A program made the translations under genes and the position numbers. A stretch of DNA of 64,000 nt. Origin: Methanohalophilus mahii DSM 5219. Its GTDB lineage: Archaea; Halobacteriota; Methanosarcinia; Methanosarcinales; Methanosarcinaceae. The stretch covers positions 1,860,001 through 1,924,000 of the forward strand of contig NC_014002.1 of assembly GCF_000025865.1 (NCBI RefSeq), given 5' to 3'. Below are positions 35,502 to 47,628 of the stretch, in pieces. Position 1 is the stretch's first letter. Each line of letters opens with the position of its first letter. Below the pieces are notes generated by a model. That model ran no database searches and was not told where the DNA came from. It saw nothing but the letters and a program-made list of their open reading frames with translations.

Positions 35502-37328
35502 TTACAATATTTTAATTAATACCGGGTAACCCTCATCGATTCCATCAACAATCTCATCAGCAATCGGAGAACCTTTACGCACCTTGATATCCCCGTGCCT
35601 GCTCACGGTTGCAGTGAAGAGATATTGCTCACCGACAAAAACCTCCACATCAGTCTTAGCCAGTTCCGGCGTTGAAAGTACAACGTGTTTCTTCGTATGC
35701 TCGACTACCGGCCTGACCTCCATAGGAACTTCCTTTTTGGATTGGCCATCAAACTGGCGTACATCGATATGTACTCCCAGCATTTTTTCAATGCGGTCAA
35801 TCACAGAGCCCCCTTTTCCTATTACCTTTGGGACATCATGTTCGAAAACCCGCACAACAGCCTTACTATCATTTACCATTTCCACTTCTACCGGACCACT
35901 GACATAATTTTCCACAACCTCACGTATTTCGCCTTCGGCCAGATTCCAGGCAGGTTTCTTGAATTCCAGTGCAACAGGCATCACAACTACCTGCTCACCA
36001 TAGGTGTAAATCTCATATTCCACTTTGTCTGTTTCAAAATCCGACACTGTGATTACCGGTCTTGCAAGATCAGCTTCGGTCATACCAGAAGGAACCTTTA
36101 CAGTGAAATCCAGTATCTGGACCTTTGCGACTTCTCCTTTTTCAATAAATACAACCGTATCCACTACCTGTGGAATCACTCCCAGCTCAACCCTTCCAAT
36201 CAGACGCTGTACGGCATCTACTGCCCTGTTGGCATGTACTACACCGACCATGCCCACACCAGCAAGCCTCATGTCAGCAAAGATACCGAAATCCCGGCTT
36301 TTCCTTACCTCATCATAAATCGTATAATCTGGCCTCACAAGCAAAAGGACATCTGCAGTATTGGCCATATCACCATCCAGCGGGGCATACTGGGTTATCT
36401 CACGGGGCACCTGAAGGTCCCGGGGGGATTCCATAGTCTTTACAACATAACCTCTTTCATGCAAATATATAGCAAGCCCGGCTGCAAAAGTTGATTTACC
36501 CGCACCAGGGGGTCCTGAGATCAGGACACCTCTCTGCATATCCACACGTTCCTTAAGCTGCTCACTGAGCCTGTACTCATCGAATTTCACAGAAGCTACC
36601 GGTCGCACAGCTGTAATCTCAATATCATCTGAAAATGGTGTCTGGGAGATAGCAATCCTCATATTACGAATCTGCAGAACGGAAGCCCCGCCCGTAGACA
36701 TTTCAATGAAAGATTCATTGTCAGCCCGGGCTCTCTCCAGAAGTTCTCTGGACATCTGGTGCAGTTCACCATAACTGCAGGGTTCATCCCGGATTTTTTC
36801 AAATCTCACATCCCTTATACTGCCTCTTTTAGCCATTGGGGATACTTTGTTTTTCAGGTGTACCGACATCGTGTCATCAGTGAAGAAGTTCTCTATGTGC
36901 AGAGGAATAAACTCAGCCGAAGGTGGATGAAGGTACTCCACCTCCAGTCCCCTGGCACGACCAAAGTCTGCCTGGAGCCTGTCCCCCGTGACAAAAAGTG
37001 CATCAAAATCCTCTGCAGTTGATCGTATAAGGGCATCTATTTCCCCTCCCTTTGCAAGTTGCACCTGCTCAAGGCTGGGACGCTCTCCCACAAAATCAAG
37101 CTCTATAAGACCTTCCTGTTCGAACTTATTAAGCTGGTTAAGTTCTTCCAGCCCCTTTTGCCCGATCTCAAGCCCCCTGTTTGCCTGGGCTTCCAATTCG
37201 GCCACTACAGCTTCGGGGATCAGAAGCTTGGCTCCCCTGTACTCTCCCTCCTTCACCTTTTGGGAAACACGGCCATCTATAATTACGCTTGTATCGGGTA
37301 CGATCTTCAGAGCTTTAGGATTATCCAT
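35502..37328 (-). CDS. PIN-domain/VirB11-like ATPase/KH-domain protein
   Basis: The 608-residue protein joins three modules. A PIN nuclease-like domain (about 8-140) has VPDTSVIIDGRV and GEIDALIRST...FVTGDR acidic residues. A PilT/VirB11-type ATPase (about 215-440) has Walker A SGPPGAGKSTF, and a KH domain (about 500-545) carries the VIGKGGSVIDRIE loop. The combination is archaeal and conserved, usually listed as a PINc/VapC-family ATPase, and suggests ATP-driven RNA cleavage or remodelling. No role is established to my knowledge. It converges with the ArsR-like gene, two bases between the stops. Confidence 0.88.
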   Translation of the reverse strand: MDNPKALKIVPDTSVIIDGRVSQKVKEGEYRGAKLLIPEAVVAELEAQANRGLEIGQKGLEELNQLNKFEQEGLIELDFVGERPSLEQVQLAKGGEIDALIRSTAEDFDALFVTGDRLQADFGRARGLEVEYLHPPSAEFIPLHIENFFTDDTMSVHLKNKVSPMAKRGSIRDVRFEKIRDEPCSYGELHQMSRELLERARADNESFIEMSTGGASVLQIRNMRIAISQTPFSDDIEITAVRPVASVKFDEYRLSEQLKERVDMQRGVLISGPPGAGKSTFAAGLAIYLHERGYVVKTMESPRDLQVPREITQYAPLDGDMANTADVLLLVRPDYTIYDEVRKSRDFGIFADMRLAGVGMVGVVHANRAVDAVQRLIGRVELGVIPQVVDTVVFIEKGEVAKVQILDFTVKVPSGMTEADLARPVITVSDFETDKVEYEIYTYGEQVVVMPVALEFKKPAWNLAEGEIREVVENYVSGPVEVEMVNDSKAVVRVFEHDVPKVIGKGGSVIDRIEKMLGVHIDVRQFDGQSKKEVPMEVRPVVEHTKKHVVLSTPELAKTDVEVFVGEQYLFTATVSRHGDIKVRKGSPIADEIVDGIDEGYPVLIKIL

Positions 37329-37380
37329 ATTTATTGCTATGATACGAAGATATTTAATTTAATTGCATCGTGAGTACAAA

Positions 37381-37743
37381 TCAGTAGACATCATCGGGAT
37401 CAAAGACCCTTTTACCAACTATATCTCCATTGATATTCCTGTAAAAGCATGACCTGTAACCCACATGGCATGCTCCCCCATCCTGCCTTACTTTCAGGAG
37501 CAGGGTATCCATATCACAATCCACAAGGATGTCCTTTACATATTGAATGTGTCCGGAACTCTCCCCTTTTTTCCACAACTTCCCACGGCTGCGGCTCCAG
37601 TAGTGTGCAATACCGCTATCAAGGGTTTTTTCAAGGGATTCGCGATTCATGTATGCAAACATCAATACATCCCCGTTCTCATGGTCTTGCACAATTGCCG
37701 GAATAAGGTTATCTTTGAATTTCATGTCATCTATAGCTATCAT
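37381..37743 (-). CDS. hisI: phosphoribosyl-AMP cyclohydrolase HisI
   Basis: HisI opens the purine ring of PR-AMP in histidine synthesis. The 120 residues hold [42 protein letters not shown] and the zinc cysteines in [14 protein letters not shown]. The frame stays open 102 bases further upstream, but those residues are hydrophobic and not family-like. Starts at 37743 and 37725 are both possible. No HisE domain is fused. Confidence 0.95.
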   Translation of the reverse strand: MIAIDDMKFKDNLIPAIVQDHENGDVLMFAYMNRESLEKTLDSGIAHYWSRSRGKLWKKGESSGHIQYVKDILVDCDMDTLLLKVRQDGGACHVGYRSCFYRNINGDIVGKRVFDPDDVY

Positions 37744-37969
37744 CGAATCACTGTAAATAAAACTATAACTATAAAAACTAAGAGGAATCAATATATAAAA
37801 AGATTGGAGATTTAAATATATCAATATCCCTGACATGCATGCCAATATAGTTGAAAATAATCAGAAGAGTGTCTGTGAAATTGAATTCAGAATGCGGGAA
37901 AGGAAAGGGAATTGAGCTTGAAACTACTACTAGGGTACTTTAAAATTGATAATTTAAATTGGTGGAAAA

Positions 37970-39031
37970 ATGAAACAAAACGTTACACAAATATTGAAGG
38001 ATATTTTCACTTCATCTGGATACAGGATAGTGGACTCCAGTATCGCTGACCTGATCGCAGAAAAAGATGAAAAGAAAATGTATATAAAATTCAGTAATCT
38101 CCTGAATACATCATATATTGAAGATTTTGCATACAACATCCGCGACGGAGCCGGTCTGATCGTAGCAACCGAAAATGCCTCCCAGGAACAAATTGAATTC
38201 GCAAGTCAAAAAGGGGTTATTGTATGGGACAGGGAAGAACTTGCATATCAGATAGGTAACGCTGTGCTGGCAGACATCGAAGGGGAAAGTATTGAACTGG
38301 GAGGACAAAGTCCTCCTGTCGAAAAAACCACTGAAGAATATATCATCGCTGATGACAAGAAAAAGAAACCAAAGGTGTTTTCCGGCAACAAGAAAGAAGT
38401 GGAAAATAAACCAATTGAAAGCAAACCTGAGGTGAAATCTGATGTTGAGACAGTACCTTCAGTTGAAAACAAGGTAATCGACTTGCGCAGTGCCCCTGTA
38501 GATATTACCGGCGAGCGTGCGATATCAATAGCAAGGCCACATCAAAGGGATGTCACGAATGCAGCACTCAAGTTTGTACCCTTGTGGAAATATACTTATG
38601 AAATTCAGGCACAGAGACAATTCCGCTCCAAGATAATAGACATAGAAGGCAACGGAGAGGGATACTTTAACTCAATGAATGAAATTTTTGAGAATTTTGA
38701 TCTGCCTGAAATAAGTAATCAGGTAGAGGTAAAAGTCAATGACTATGAAGTCAAAGCCCCAATCATTACAAAAGAAGAGGCCACCAAAGCTATCTATGAA
38801 AGAGTTATTGACCAGTACACCCGGGATGTCAAATTCGATAACACTATAGGTGAAGCTATAATTTCCGAACACAAAAGGATTTCTCCTTCCAAAAAAGAGA
38901 TTGAAATGGAAATTGAGATGGTTTATTTGCCAGTATGGGAAGCTAAGGGTAAAAGAAATTCGGTGGAAATAAATGCTAATAACGGGGAAGTATTGTCAAA
39001 TCCGGTCGATAACGATGTGGAAATAATGTGA
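37970..39031 (+). CDS. restriction-endonuclease-like fold protein with charged linker
   Basis: The 353-residue protein starts with an Mrr-like nuclease-fold domain (about 1-105), including GAGLIVATENASQEQIEFA and VIVWDREEL. The classical PD-(D/E)xK catalytic pattern is not clear, so activity is doubtful. A Lys/Glu/Pro-rich linker (about 115-165) leads to a C-terminal beta-rich domain with paired repeats such as VPLWKYTYEIQAQR and MVYLPVWEAKGKR. GGTGG lies before the ATG. I cannot assign a function. Confidence 0.6.
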   Translation: MKQNVTQILKDIFTSSGYRIVDSSIADLIAEKDEKKMYIKFSNLLNTSYIEDFAYNIRDGAGLIVATENASQEQIEFASQKGVIVWDREELAYQIGNAVLADIEGESIELGGQSPPVEKTTEEYIIADDKKKKPKVFSGNKKEVENKPIESKPEVKSDVETVPSVENKVIDLRSAPVDITGERAISIARPHQRDVTNAALKFVPLWKYTYEIQAQRQFRSKIIDIEGNGEGYFNSMNEIFENFDLPEISNQVEVKVNDYEVKAPIITKEEATKAIYERVIDQYTRDVKFDNTIGEAIISEHKRISPSKKEIEMEIEMVYLPVWEAKGKRNSVEINANNGEVLSNPVDNDVEIM

Positions 39032-39067
39032 TTTGTTCCTACTGGAGCGAACAATATATATAGGAAA

Positions 39068-39120
39068 AATTTATATATATAACCCATTGCTAAAGGGAAC
39101 CATAGCGAACCCTTAAGGAG
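39068..39120 (+). promoter_or_regulatory. promoter and leader of the IscA-like gene
   Basis: A long TATA stretch (AATTTATATATATAA, 39068-39082) is followed by an inverted repeat, AAGGG...CCCTT (39093-39114), close to the expected transcription start, then AAGGAG seven bases before the ATG. The inverted repeat could be an operator or a small leader hairpin. Confidence 0.5.
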
Positions 39121-39127
39121 AAAATAC

Positions 39128-39451
39128 ATGATAGAGATAACAGAAAAGGCAGCAACAGAACTTAGAACCCTGATGGAATCGGAAGACAAGAAAGACCACG
39201 CATTGAGGATTTTTGTCGCAGGGATGGGTTGCAGTGGTGTCCAGTATGGTATGGCACTTGATAATGAAACCAAAGAAGATGATGTTACTGTCACCGACAA
39301 GGAAATAAAAATCGTGATGGCAAATGACATCAATGAAGAACTTTCCGAAGCCACAGTCGACTTCATAGAAACCCCTCAAGGCAATGGATTTGTCATCGAC
39401 AATCCCAGTGAGATGAGTGGGTGCGGTTCATGCGGCGGCAGTTGCCACTAA
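39128..39451 (+). CDS. IscA/HesB-like iron-sulfur cluster assembly protein
   Basis: The 107-residue protein has the A-type carrier fold, beginning MIEITEKAATELRTLMES, with one cysteine in AGMGCSGVQYGMAL (about 31-44) and C-terminal cysteines in GCGSCGGSC. The usual IscA pattern is Cys-Cys-x-Cys, so this longer C-terminal cluster is somewhat different. It would receive or hand over Fe-S clusters. The strong promoter and ribosome site suggest good expression. nac follows after 53 bases. Confidence 0.85.
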   Translation: MIEITEKAATELRTLMESEDKKDHALRIFVAGMGCSGVQYGMALDNETKEDDVTVTDKEIKIVMANDINEELSEATVDFIETPQGNGFVIDNPSEMSGCGSCGGSCH

Positions 39452-39504
39452 GTTATATATAACTGCAAGTAATAGGACATCATCCTTTAAAGGAGATATG
39501 ATAT

Positions 39505-39855
39505 ATGATTCCAGGAATGGGCGGCAAGGGTATGAACCCAAAAAAGATGAAACAGATGATGAAACAGATGGGAATTAGTGTAGATGAAATTTCCGATGTG
39601 GAGCAGGTAATCATCCGTACCCCTGACAAAGATATTGTATTTAATGACGCAAACGTAAGCATCATGAATGCACAGGGAGTCGACACATATCAGGTCGTCG
39701 GCACTCCTGAGGAAGTAGCAAGGGAAGTTGAAATCCCCGAGGATGATGTCAGGCTTGTCACCGAACAGACAGGTGTGTCTGAAGAAAAAGCAAAAGAAGC
39801 TCTCAAAAATGCCAACGGCGACCTTGCCGAAGCGATTATGCAACTGTCTTCCTGA
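39505..39855 (+). CDS. nac: nascent polypeptide-associated complex protein, archaeal NAC alpha
   Basis: NAC binds nascent chains at the ribosome exit. The 116 residues include a Met/Lys-rich N-terminus (PGMGGKGMNPKKMKQMMKQM), a NAC domain (about 25-75) and a C-terminal UBA domain (about 80-116: VTEQTGVSEEKAKEALKNA). Length and order match archaeal NAC. GGAG precedes the start. Confidence 0.96.
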   Translation: MIPGMGGKGMNPKKMKQMMKQMGISVDEISDVEQVIIRTPDKDIVFNDANVSIMNAQGVDTYQVVGTPEEVAREVEIPEDDVRLVTEQTGVSEEKAKEALKNANGDLAEAIMQLSS

Positions 39856-39878
39856 AAAAGGAGGGCAGCATTCCTATT

Positions 39879-41306
39879 TTAAGATTTTTCAAGCTCTTTT
39901 TCCTTAAGGATCATATGATACTCCCCTATGGAGTATTGAGAATAAAAAGCTCTTTTTACAACTTCACTCAGGGAAGGATGTATATCCATCGAATGTACGA
40001 GCGGATGAGTCTGGGGACCATCCACATACATCAAAGGAATTACCTGATGTATAAGTACCGACGACTGGGGCCCTATAATGTGGATTCCAAGGATTTGTTG
40101 AGAATTGTCTTCAATAATCACTTTCACGAAATAATCATGCAGATCCATGGCAAGGCCTTTACCTGTATTTTCAAATTCCTCAAAACCAATCGAAATACTT
40201 TCTTCACCGAAAGCTTCGATTGCTTCTGCTTCACTTAACCCCGCACCTGCTATCTCGGGCCAGGAAAATACAGCATGAGGTGCGGCATGATAATTCACCT
40301 TTATGTCCTGTCTGAGAATAGCATTCTGGAATACAACAGTCGATTCATAGTTTCCGACATGTTTGAAAAGCTGCTGTCCATTACAGTCCCCGAAAGCCCA
40401 GACATTCTTGCAGGTTGTTTCAAGCTTTTCATTAACCCTTATCCAGCCTTTTTCATCGGTAACAATATCCCCTTTCTCAGGATGGAGAATATCGGAATTG
40501 GAGGCCCTGCCTGTAGCCAGCAGGATTTGTTCAGCTTCAATGCTGATCTCATCGCCTTCATTATTTATCGCAGTAACCTTTTTCATTCCATTATTTTGTC
40601 CTACACTGACAACCCTGTAGCCAGTATGGATATCTAAATATTGTTCCATCTTCCTTCTTGCAAGAATGGATATTTCGGGCTCTTCCTGCTGCAGAACCCG
40701 CGGACCACTGCCAATAACAGTGACCCTGCAGCCCATGGCAGAAAAGAAATGTCCGTATTCAGCTGCTATGTAGCCAGCTCCCACGATTACAAGACTTTCA
40801 GGGAGAGATTCCATATTCAACACTTCATCACTTGTAAGGTATGTAACACTATCCAGCCCATCAATAGGAGGGACGAAGGGCTTTGAACCTGTGCAGAGAA
40901 AAATCATTGGGGCTTTGAGAGTTTCAGCCCCTACCTTCAGGGTATACGGTGCAATAAATTGGGCAACACCATGATAATAATCCAGTACATCATCGGATTC
41001 CAGGCCTTCACGTATCATAGCAATGTCTGAGTGAATGGCATTTCTCATCCTGTCCATTATAGATTTGAAATCAATATCTTCAATTTTTGCAGAGATACCA
41101 AACTTCTGTGCTGACTTTATTTCACGTACAAGTTCAGCCGGATACAAAAGCATCTTTGAAGGAATGCACCCCCTTGTTAAACATATACCACCTGGTTCAT
41201 CTTTATCCACAACAGCAATTTTCATTTCCGGATTTTGCTGGAGGATGGACCCTACATAATTCATACCCGAGCCAGTACCTACGATAATCAAGTCATATTC
41301 TATCAT
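39879..41306 (-). CDS. dihydrolipoamide dehydrogenase-like flavoprotein disulfide reductase
   Basis: The 475-residue protein starts MIEYDLIIVGTGSGMNYVGS (FAD loop) and has the redox-active disulfide GICLTRGCIPSK (about 40-51). A second NAD-binding loop VGAGYIAAEYGHFFS, VWAFGDCNG, and the C-terminal interface HIIGPQSSVLIHQ...HSMDIHPSLSEV with the His/Glu pair expected in Lpd are also present. No 2-oxoacid dehydrogenase subunits lie nearby, so its partner is unclear; other disulfides (mycothiol-, CoA- or mercuric-type) are possible. The start at 41306 follows a GGGG ribosome site; an ATG four codons earlier is less likely. Confidence 0.85.
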   Translation of the reverse strand: MIEYDLIIVGTGSGMNYVGSILQQNPEMKIAVVDKDEPGGICLTRGCIPSKMLLYPAELVREIKSAQKFGISAKIEDIDFKSIMDRMRNAIHSDIAMIREGLESDDVLDYYHGVAQFIAPYTLKVGAETLKAPMIFLCTGSKPFVPPIDGLDSVTYLTSDEVLNMESLPESLVIVGAGYIAAEYGHFFSAMGCRVTVIGSGPRVLQQEEPEISILARRKMEQYLDIHTGYRVVSVGQNNGMKKVTAINNEGDEISIEAEQILLATGRASNSDILHPEKGDIVTDEKGWIRVNEKLETTCKNVWAFGDCNGQQLFKHVGNYESTVVFQNAILRQDIKVNYHAAPHAVFSWPEIAGAGLSEAEAIEAFGEESISIGFEEFENTGKGLAMDLHDYFVKVIIEDNSQQILGIHIIGPQSSVLIHQVIPLMYVDGPQTHPLVHSMDIHPSLSEVVKRAFYSQYSIGEYHMILKEKELEKS

Positions 41307-41390
41307 ATTATACCCCATCCAGAGATTATATCCAATAACAATTATAGATAATGGTTAAAGTTACATGATAAAACCTACTGGATAAGCAAC

Positions 41391-41447
41391 AGATCCCGCT
41401 GCATTACTGTAAGGAGCCTGGCTCCGGGATCCAATGCATTTTACAGT
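41391..41447. other. intergenic stretch with interlocking inverted repeats
   Basis: Within the 290-bp gap between the dehydrogenase and the next gene, GATCCC (41392-41397) can pair with GGGATC (41426-41431), and ACTGTAA (41406-41412) with TTACAGT (41441-41447). A small hairpin GGAGC-CTG-GCTCC (41413-41425) lies between. The first two pairings interlock like an H-type pseudoknot. No reading frame was seen. It may be a small RNA, a regulatory site or debris. Confidence 0.35.
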
Positions 41448-41596
41448 GAGTTTTTCAAAGAAGCGATATCGATATAAAGATGTATATCAGCGAAATATTT
41501 AGCGATAAAAATACAGAAAATGTTGCAAACAACGAGTTGCCAATCCCTGCCAGAGCCATATAATTTCTGATGGTTCCAAATTTAAATGGCATGTGA

Positions 41597-41968
41597 TCAG
41601 TCCAATATGCTGTTTATTTTTGTCCTGACAAGTATCTTTAGTTCTTTGAGATTGTTCAGTTTATTCATTTCCTCAGTAGATATAAAGAGCTCAAGGTCAT
41701 TTTCCGTTTCGATATACCCACATGGGAAGGATGCTTCGATATTTCCATAGTTTTCAACAAATTCATCCCTGTGAAGGAACCGGACCGGAATGCCTAGCTG
41801 TTCGATAAAAACCTTCCATTCATCTTTCATACCGGTGCTGCCATAGGTGATTGCACACAATTTACAGCCATAACTTGCAGGTGAAACTATTTTATGGACA
41901 TAATCTTTCATCTCATTCAATAAGCCACTATCTGCGTTATAAACAAAAACAATTGATGATATCTTCAC
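41597..41968 (-). CDS. conserved-looking small protein of unknown function with CxxC
   Basis: Translation probably starts at a GTG (41968) after a GGGGG ribosome site, giving 123 residues beginning with KISSIVFVYNADSGLLNEM. A longer frame to 42037 is open but lacks a better start. The chain holds an SYGCKLCAITYG motif (about 30-41) and an alpha/beta pattern with FCG-type loops (FPCGYIETENDLELFI). It reminds me of small uncharacterised proteins shared by bacteria and archaea, with no known role. It stands alone between the structured gap and the rRNA operon. Confidence 0.65.
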   Translation of the reverse strand: MKISSIVFVYNADSGLLNEMKDYVHKIVSPASYGCKLCAITYGSTGMKDEWKVFIEQLGIPVRFLHRDEFVENYGNIEASFPCGYIETENDLELFISTEEMNKLNNLKELKILVRTKINSILD

Positions 41969-42152
41969 GAAACTACCCCCGCCGTAGTAGAAAGATAGGT
42001 CTATATCCAATATATCCCATTTATACCTTTTATCCATTCAACTTTGGCTTGGCATAAAATTTGAGACATAATATCGATTTCTCTAACAGATTAATAATTG
42101 CAGGACAGATATTAAAAAAGTGTGTATTGAGAAAAGGTAAGTATCAATAAGT

Positions 42153-42280
42153 TGAGTCAGCAGCGATGTATAGTTCCCAAAGGCTCTCGCACTTTAGTAC
42201 CGTATACAACGCTGGCAGGCTTATCTTCTGTGTTCGGGATGGGTACAGGAGTTACCCTGCCGCTATGGCCGCTGTACTCA
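42153..42280 (-). rRNA. 5S ribosomal RNA
   Basis: The minus strand reads from ACAGCGGCCATAGCGGCAGG through CCCATCCCGAACACAGAAG to TTTGGGAACTATACATCGC, the conserved 5S pattern. The ends (GAGT...ACTC) pair. Coordinates are good to a few bases. T-rich sequence near 42110 may end transcription. Confidence 0.93.
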
Positions 42281-42305
42281 ACTTATATGAGATGGAATTG
42301 ATGAA

Positions 42306-42377
42306 AGCCAAGGCCCGGATTCGAACCGGGATGGAATCGCTCTGCAGGCGATTGCGTAGCCGCTCCGCCACCTTGGC
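42306..42377 (-). tRNA. tRNA-Cys (GCA)
   Basis: The 72-nt gene has the acceptor stem GCCAAGG/CCTTGGC, the D-loop GCGGAGCGGCTACGC, the anticodon loop CTGCAGA giving GCA, and the T-arm CCCGGTTCGAATCCGGG. No CCA is encoded. It lies between 23S and 5S on the operon strand. Confidence 0.97.
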
Positions 42378-42462
42378 ACATGGGTCATGTGCGAAGCGTG
42401 ATTCTATGACGCAACCGTCATAAACTTTGCGTTTCATCGGACCGTGTATTTTGTTATGATTA

Positions 42463-42490
42463 CATACCTGATTTCGCCTGGAATAAGCAA
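42463..42490 (-). other. 3' arm of the 23S pre-rRNA processing stem
   Basis: CATACCTGA and CTGGAATAAGCAA (plus-strand reading) match the complement of the arm at 45417-45444, leaving unequal bulges between two helices. This is the bulge-helix-bulge form cut by the archaeal splicing endonuclease. Confidence 0.6.
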
Positions 42491-42491
42491 T

Positions 42492-45415
<2,924 letters not shown>

Positions 45416-45416
45416 T

Positions 45417-45444
45417 TTGCTTACTCCAGTAAGCGTCAGGTATG
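45417..45444 (-). other. 5' arm of the 23S pre-rRNA processing stem
   Basis: The plus-strand bases TTGCTTACTCCAG and TCAGGTATG pair with the arm at 42463-42490 after 23S, so the mature 23S would be looped out between them. Confidence 0.6.
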
Positions 45445-45535
45445 CAACTTATACACGATCTCATCGTGCTCTCCTTGGTCAGAAAGAGCACATCCATCCT
45501 TCCCGGGCAAAATTACTTGCCTGGTGCATTAAATA

Positions 45536-45608
45536 TGGACTTGCTGGGATTCGAACCCAGGGCCTCTGCCTTGCAAAGGCAGCGATCTTCCAACTGATCT
45601 ACAAGCCC
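45536..45608 (-). tRNA. tRNA-Ala (TGC) in the 16S-23S spacer
   Basis: The 73-nt gene has the acceptor stem GGGCTTG/CAAGTCC with the G3:U70 pair that marks alanine tRNAs, the anticodon loop TTTGCAA giving TGC, and the T-arm CTGGGTTCGAATCCCAG. No CCA is encoded. This spacer position is standard in Euryarchaeota. Confidence 0.98.
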
Positions 45609-45651
45609 TTGGTTTCCCAACGTTGTTGGATTATATGATATAATATAATTG

Positions 45652-45678
45652 CAATGACAGTTTTTCGGTTTCTGATCG
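45652..45678 (-). other. 3' arm of the 16S pre-rRNA processing stem
   Basis: The 27 bases here and the 27 at 47282-47308 are largely complementary: CAATG, CAGTT, CGGT and TTCTGATCG blocks match with small bulges between them. Confidence 0.65.
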
Positions 45679-45693
45679 AAAGTTTTTTTGCTT

Positions 45694-47168
<1,475 letters not shown>

Positions 47169-47281
47169 TATGTTAAATTTCTAGCACACCTTTGAAGGTT
47201 AAAGGAAATTGTTGGCAGGGTACCTGTTAAACAACATGGATGCTGATTAAAGGCCCTGCACAGTGAATTCTTAATAACTAA

Positions 47282-47308
47282 CGATCAGAATTCACCGAAC
47301 TGCCATTG
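47282..47308 (-). other. 5' arm of the 16S pre-rRNA processing stem
   Basis: It pairs with 45652-45678 across the whole 16S gene. The paired blocks are interrupted by small bulges, as expected for the splicing-endonuclease substrate in archaeal pre-rRNA. Confidence 0.65.
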
Positions 47309-47410
47309 CGTGTGTCAGACAGAATTGTTATCTCCTGTCTCCATTTGATTAATGTGAAGGTGATTATGTTTCCACGCGCGTTATGCGCGGGAACTCATGG
47401 ATATTGCTTT

Positions 47411-47423
47411 TGGTATATAAACC
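47411..47423 (-). promoter_or_regulatory. likely main promoter of the rRNA operon (TATA box)
   Basis: GGTTTATATACC on the minus strand lies about 250 bp before 16S. A GC-rich hairpin (CGCGC-GTTAT-GCGCG on the plus strand) lies shortly downstream. A second TATA-like stretch at about 47516-47530 (TCTATATATATTATGG) could be another promoter. The remaining leader to 47628 has no gene. Confidence 0.55.
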
Positions 47424-47515
47424 TTGTTATCCGACAGAGCCGGAACAACTCACACGATAAACCAGCATGGGTTTATGCATGAAACAGGTCATCGAAAGCA
47501 GCCTAAAGATACCAC

Positions 47516-47530
47516 CATAATATATATAGA
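47516..47530 (-). promoter_or_regulatory. possible second rRNA promoter (TATA box)
   Basis: TCTATATATATTATGG on the minus strand lies about 105 bp upstream of the other TATA box. Tandem promoters are common for rRNA operons. Only the sequence supports this. Confidence 0.4.
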
Positions 47531-47628
47531 TTTCGTGACAAGGCATCTCACATGGATTCCCGAAATCCAAACATAAATGACACGCAAATATAAATACTAG
47601 AAAAGCAAAGTAATTTGCGGGAATTATC

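Noticed and set aside
37744-37845. Hydrophobic N-terminal extension of HisI
   Set aside because: HisI is cytosolic and normally begins close to the NLIPAIVQD block; the extension overlaps the promoter-like AT-rich stretch.
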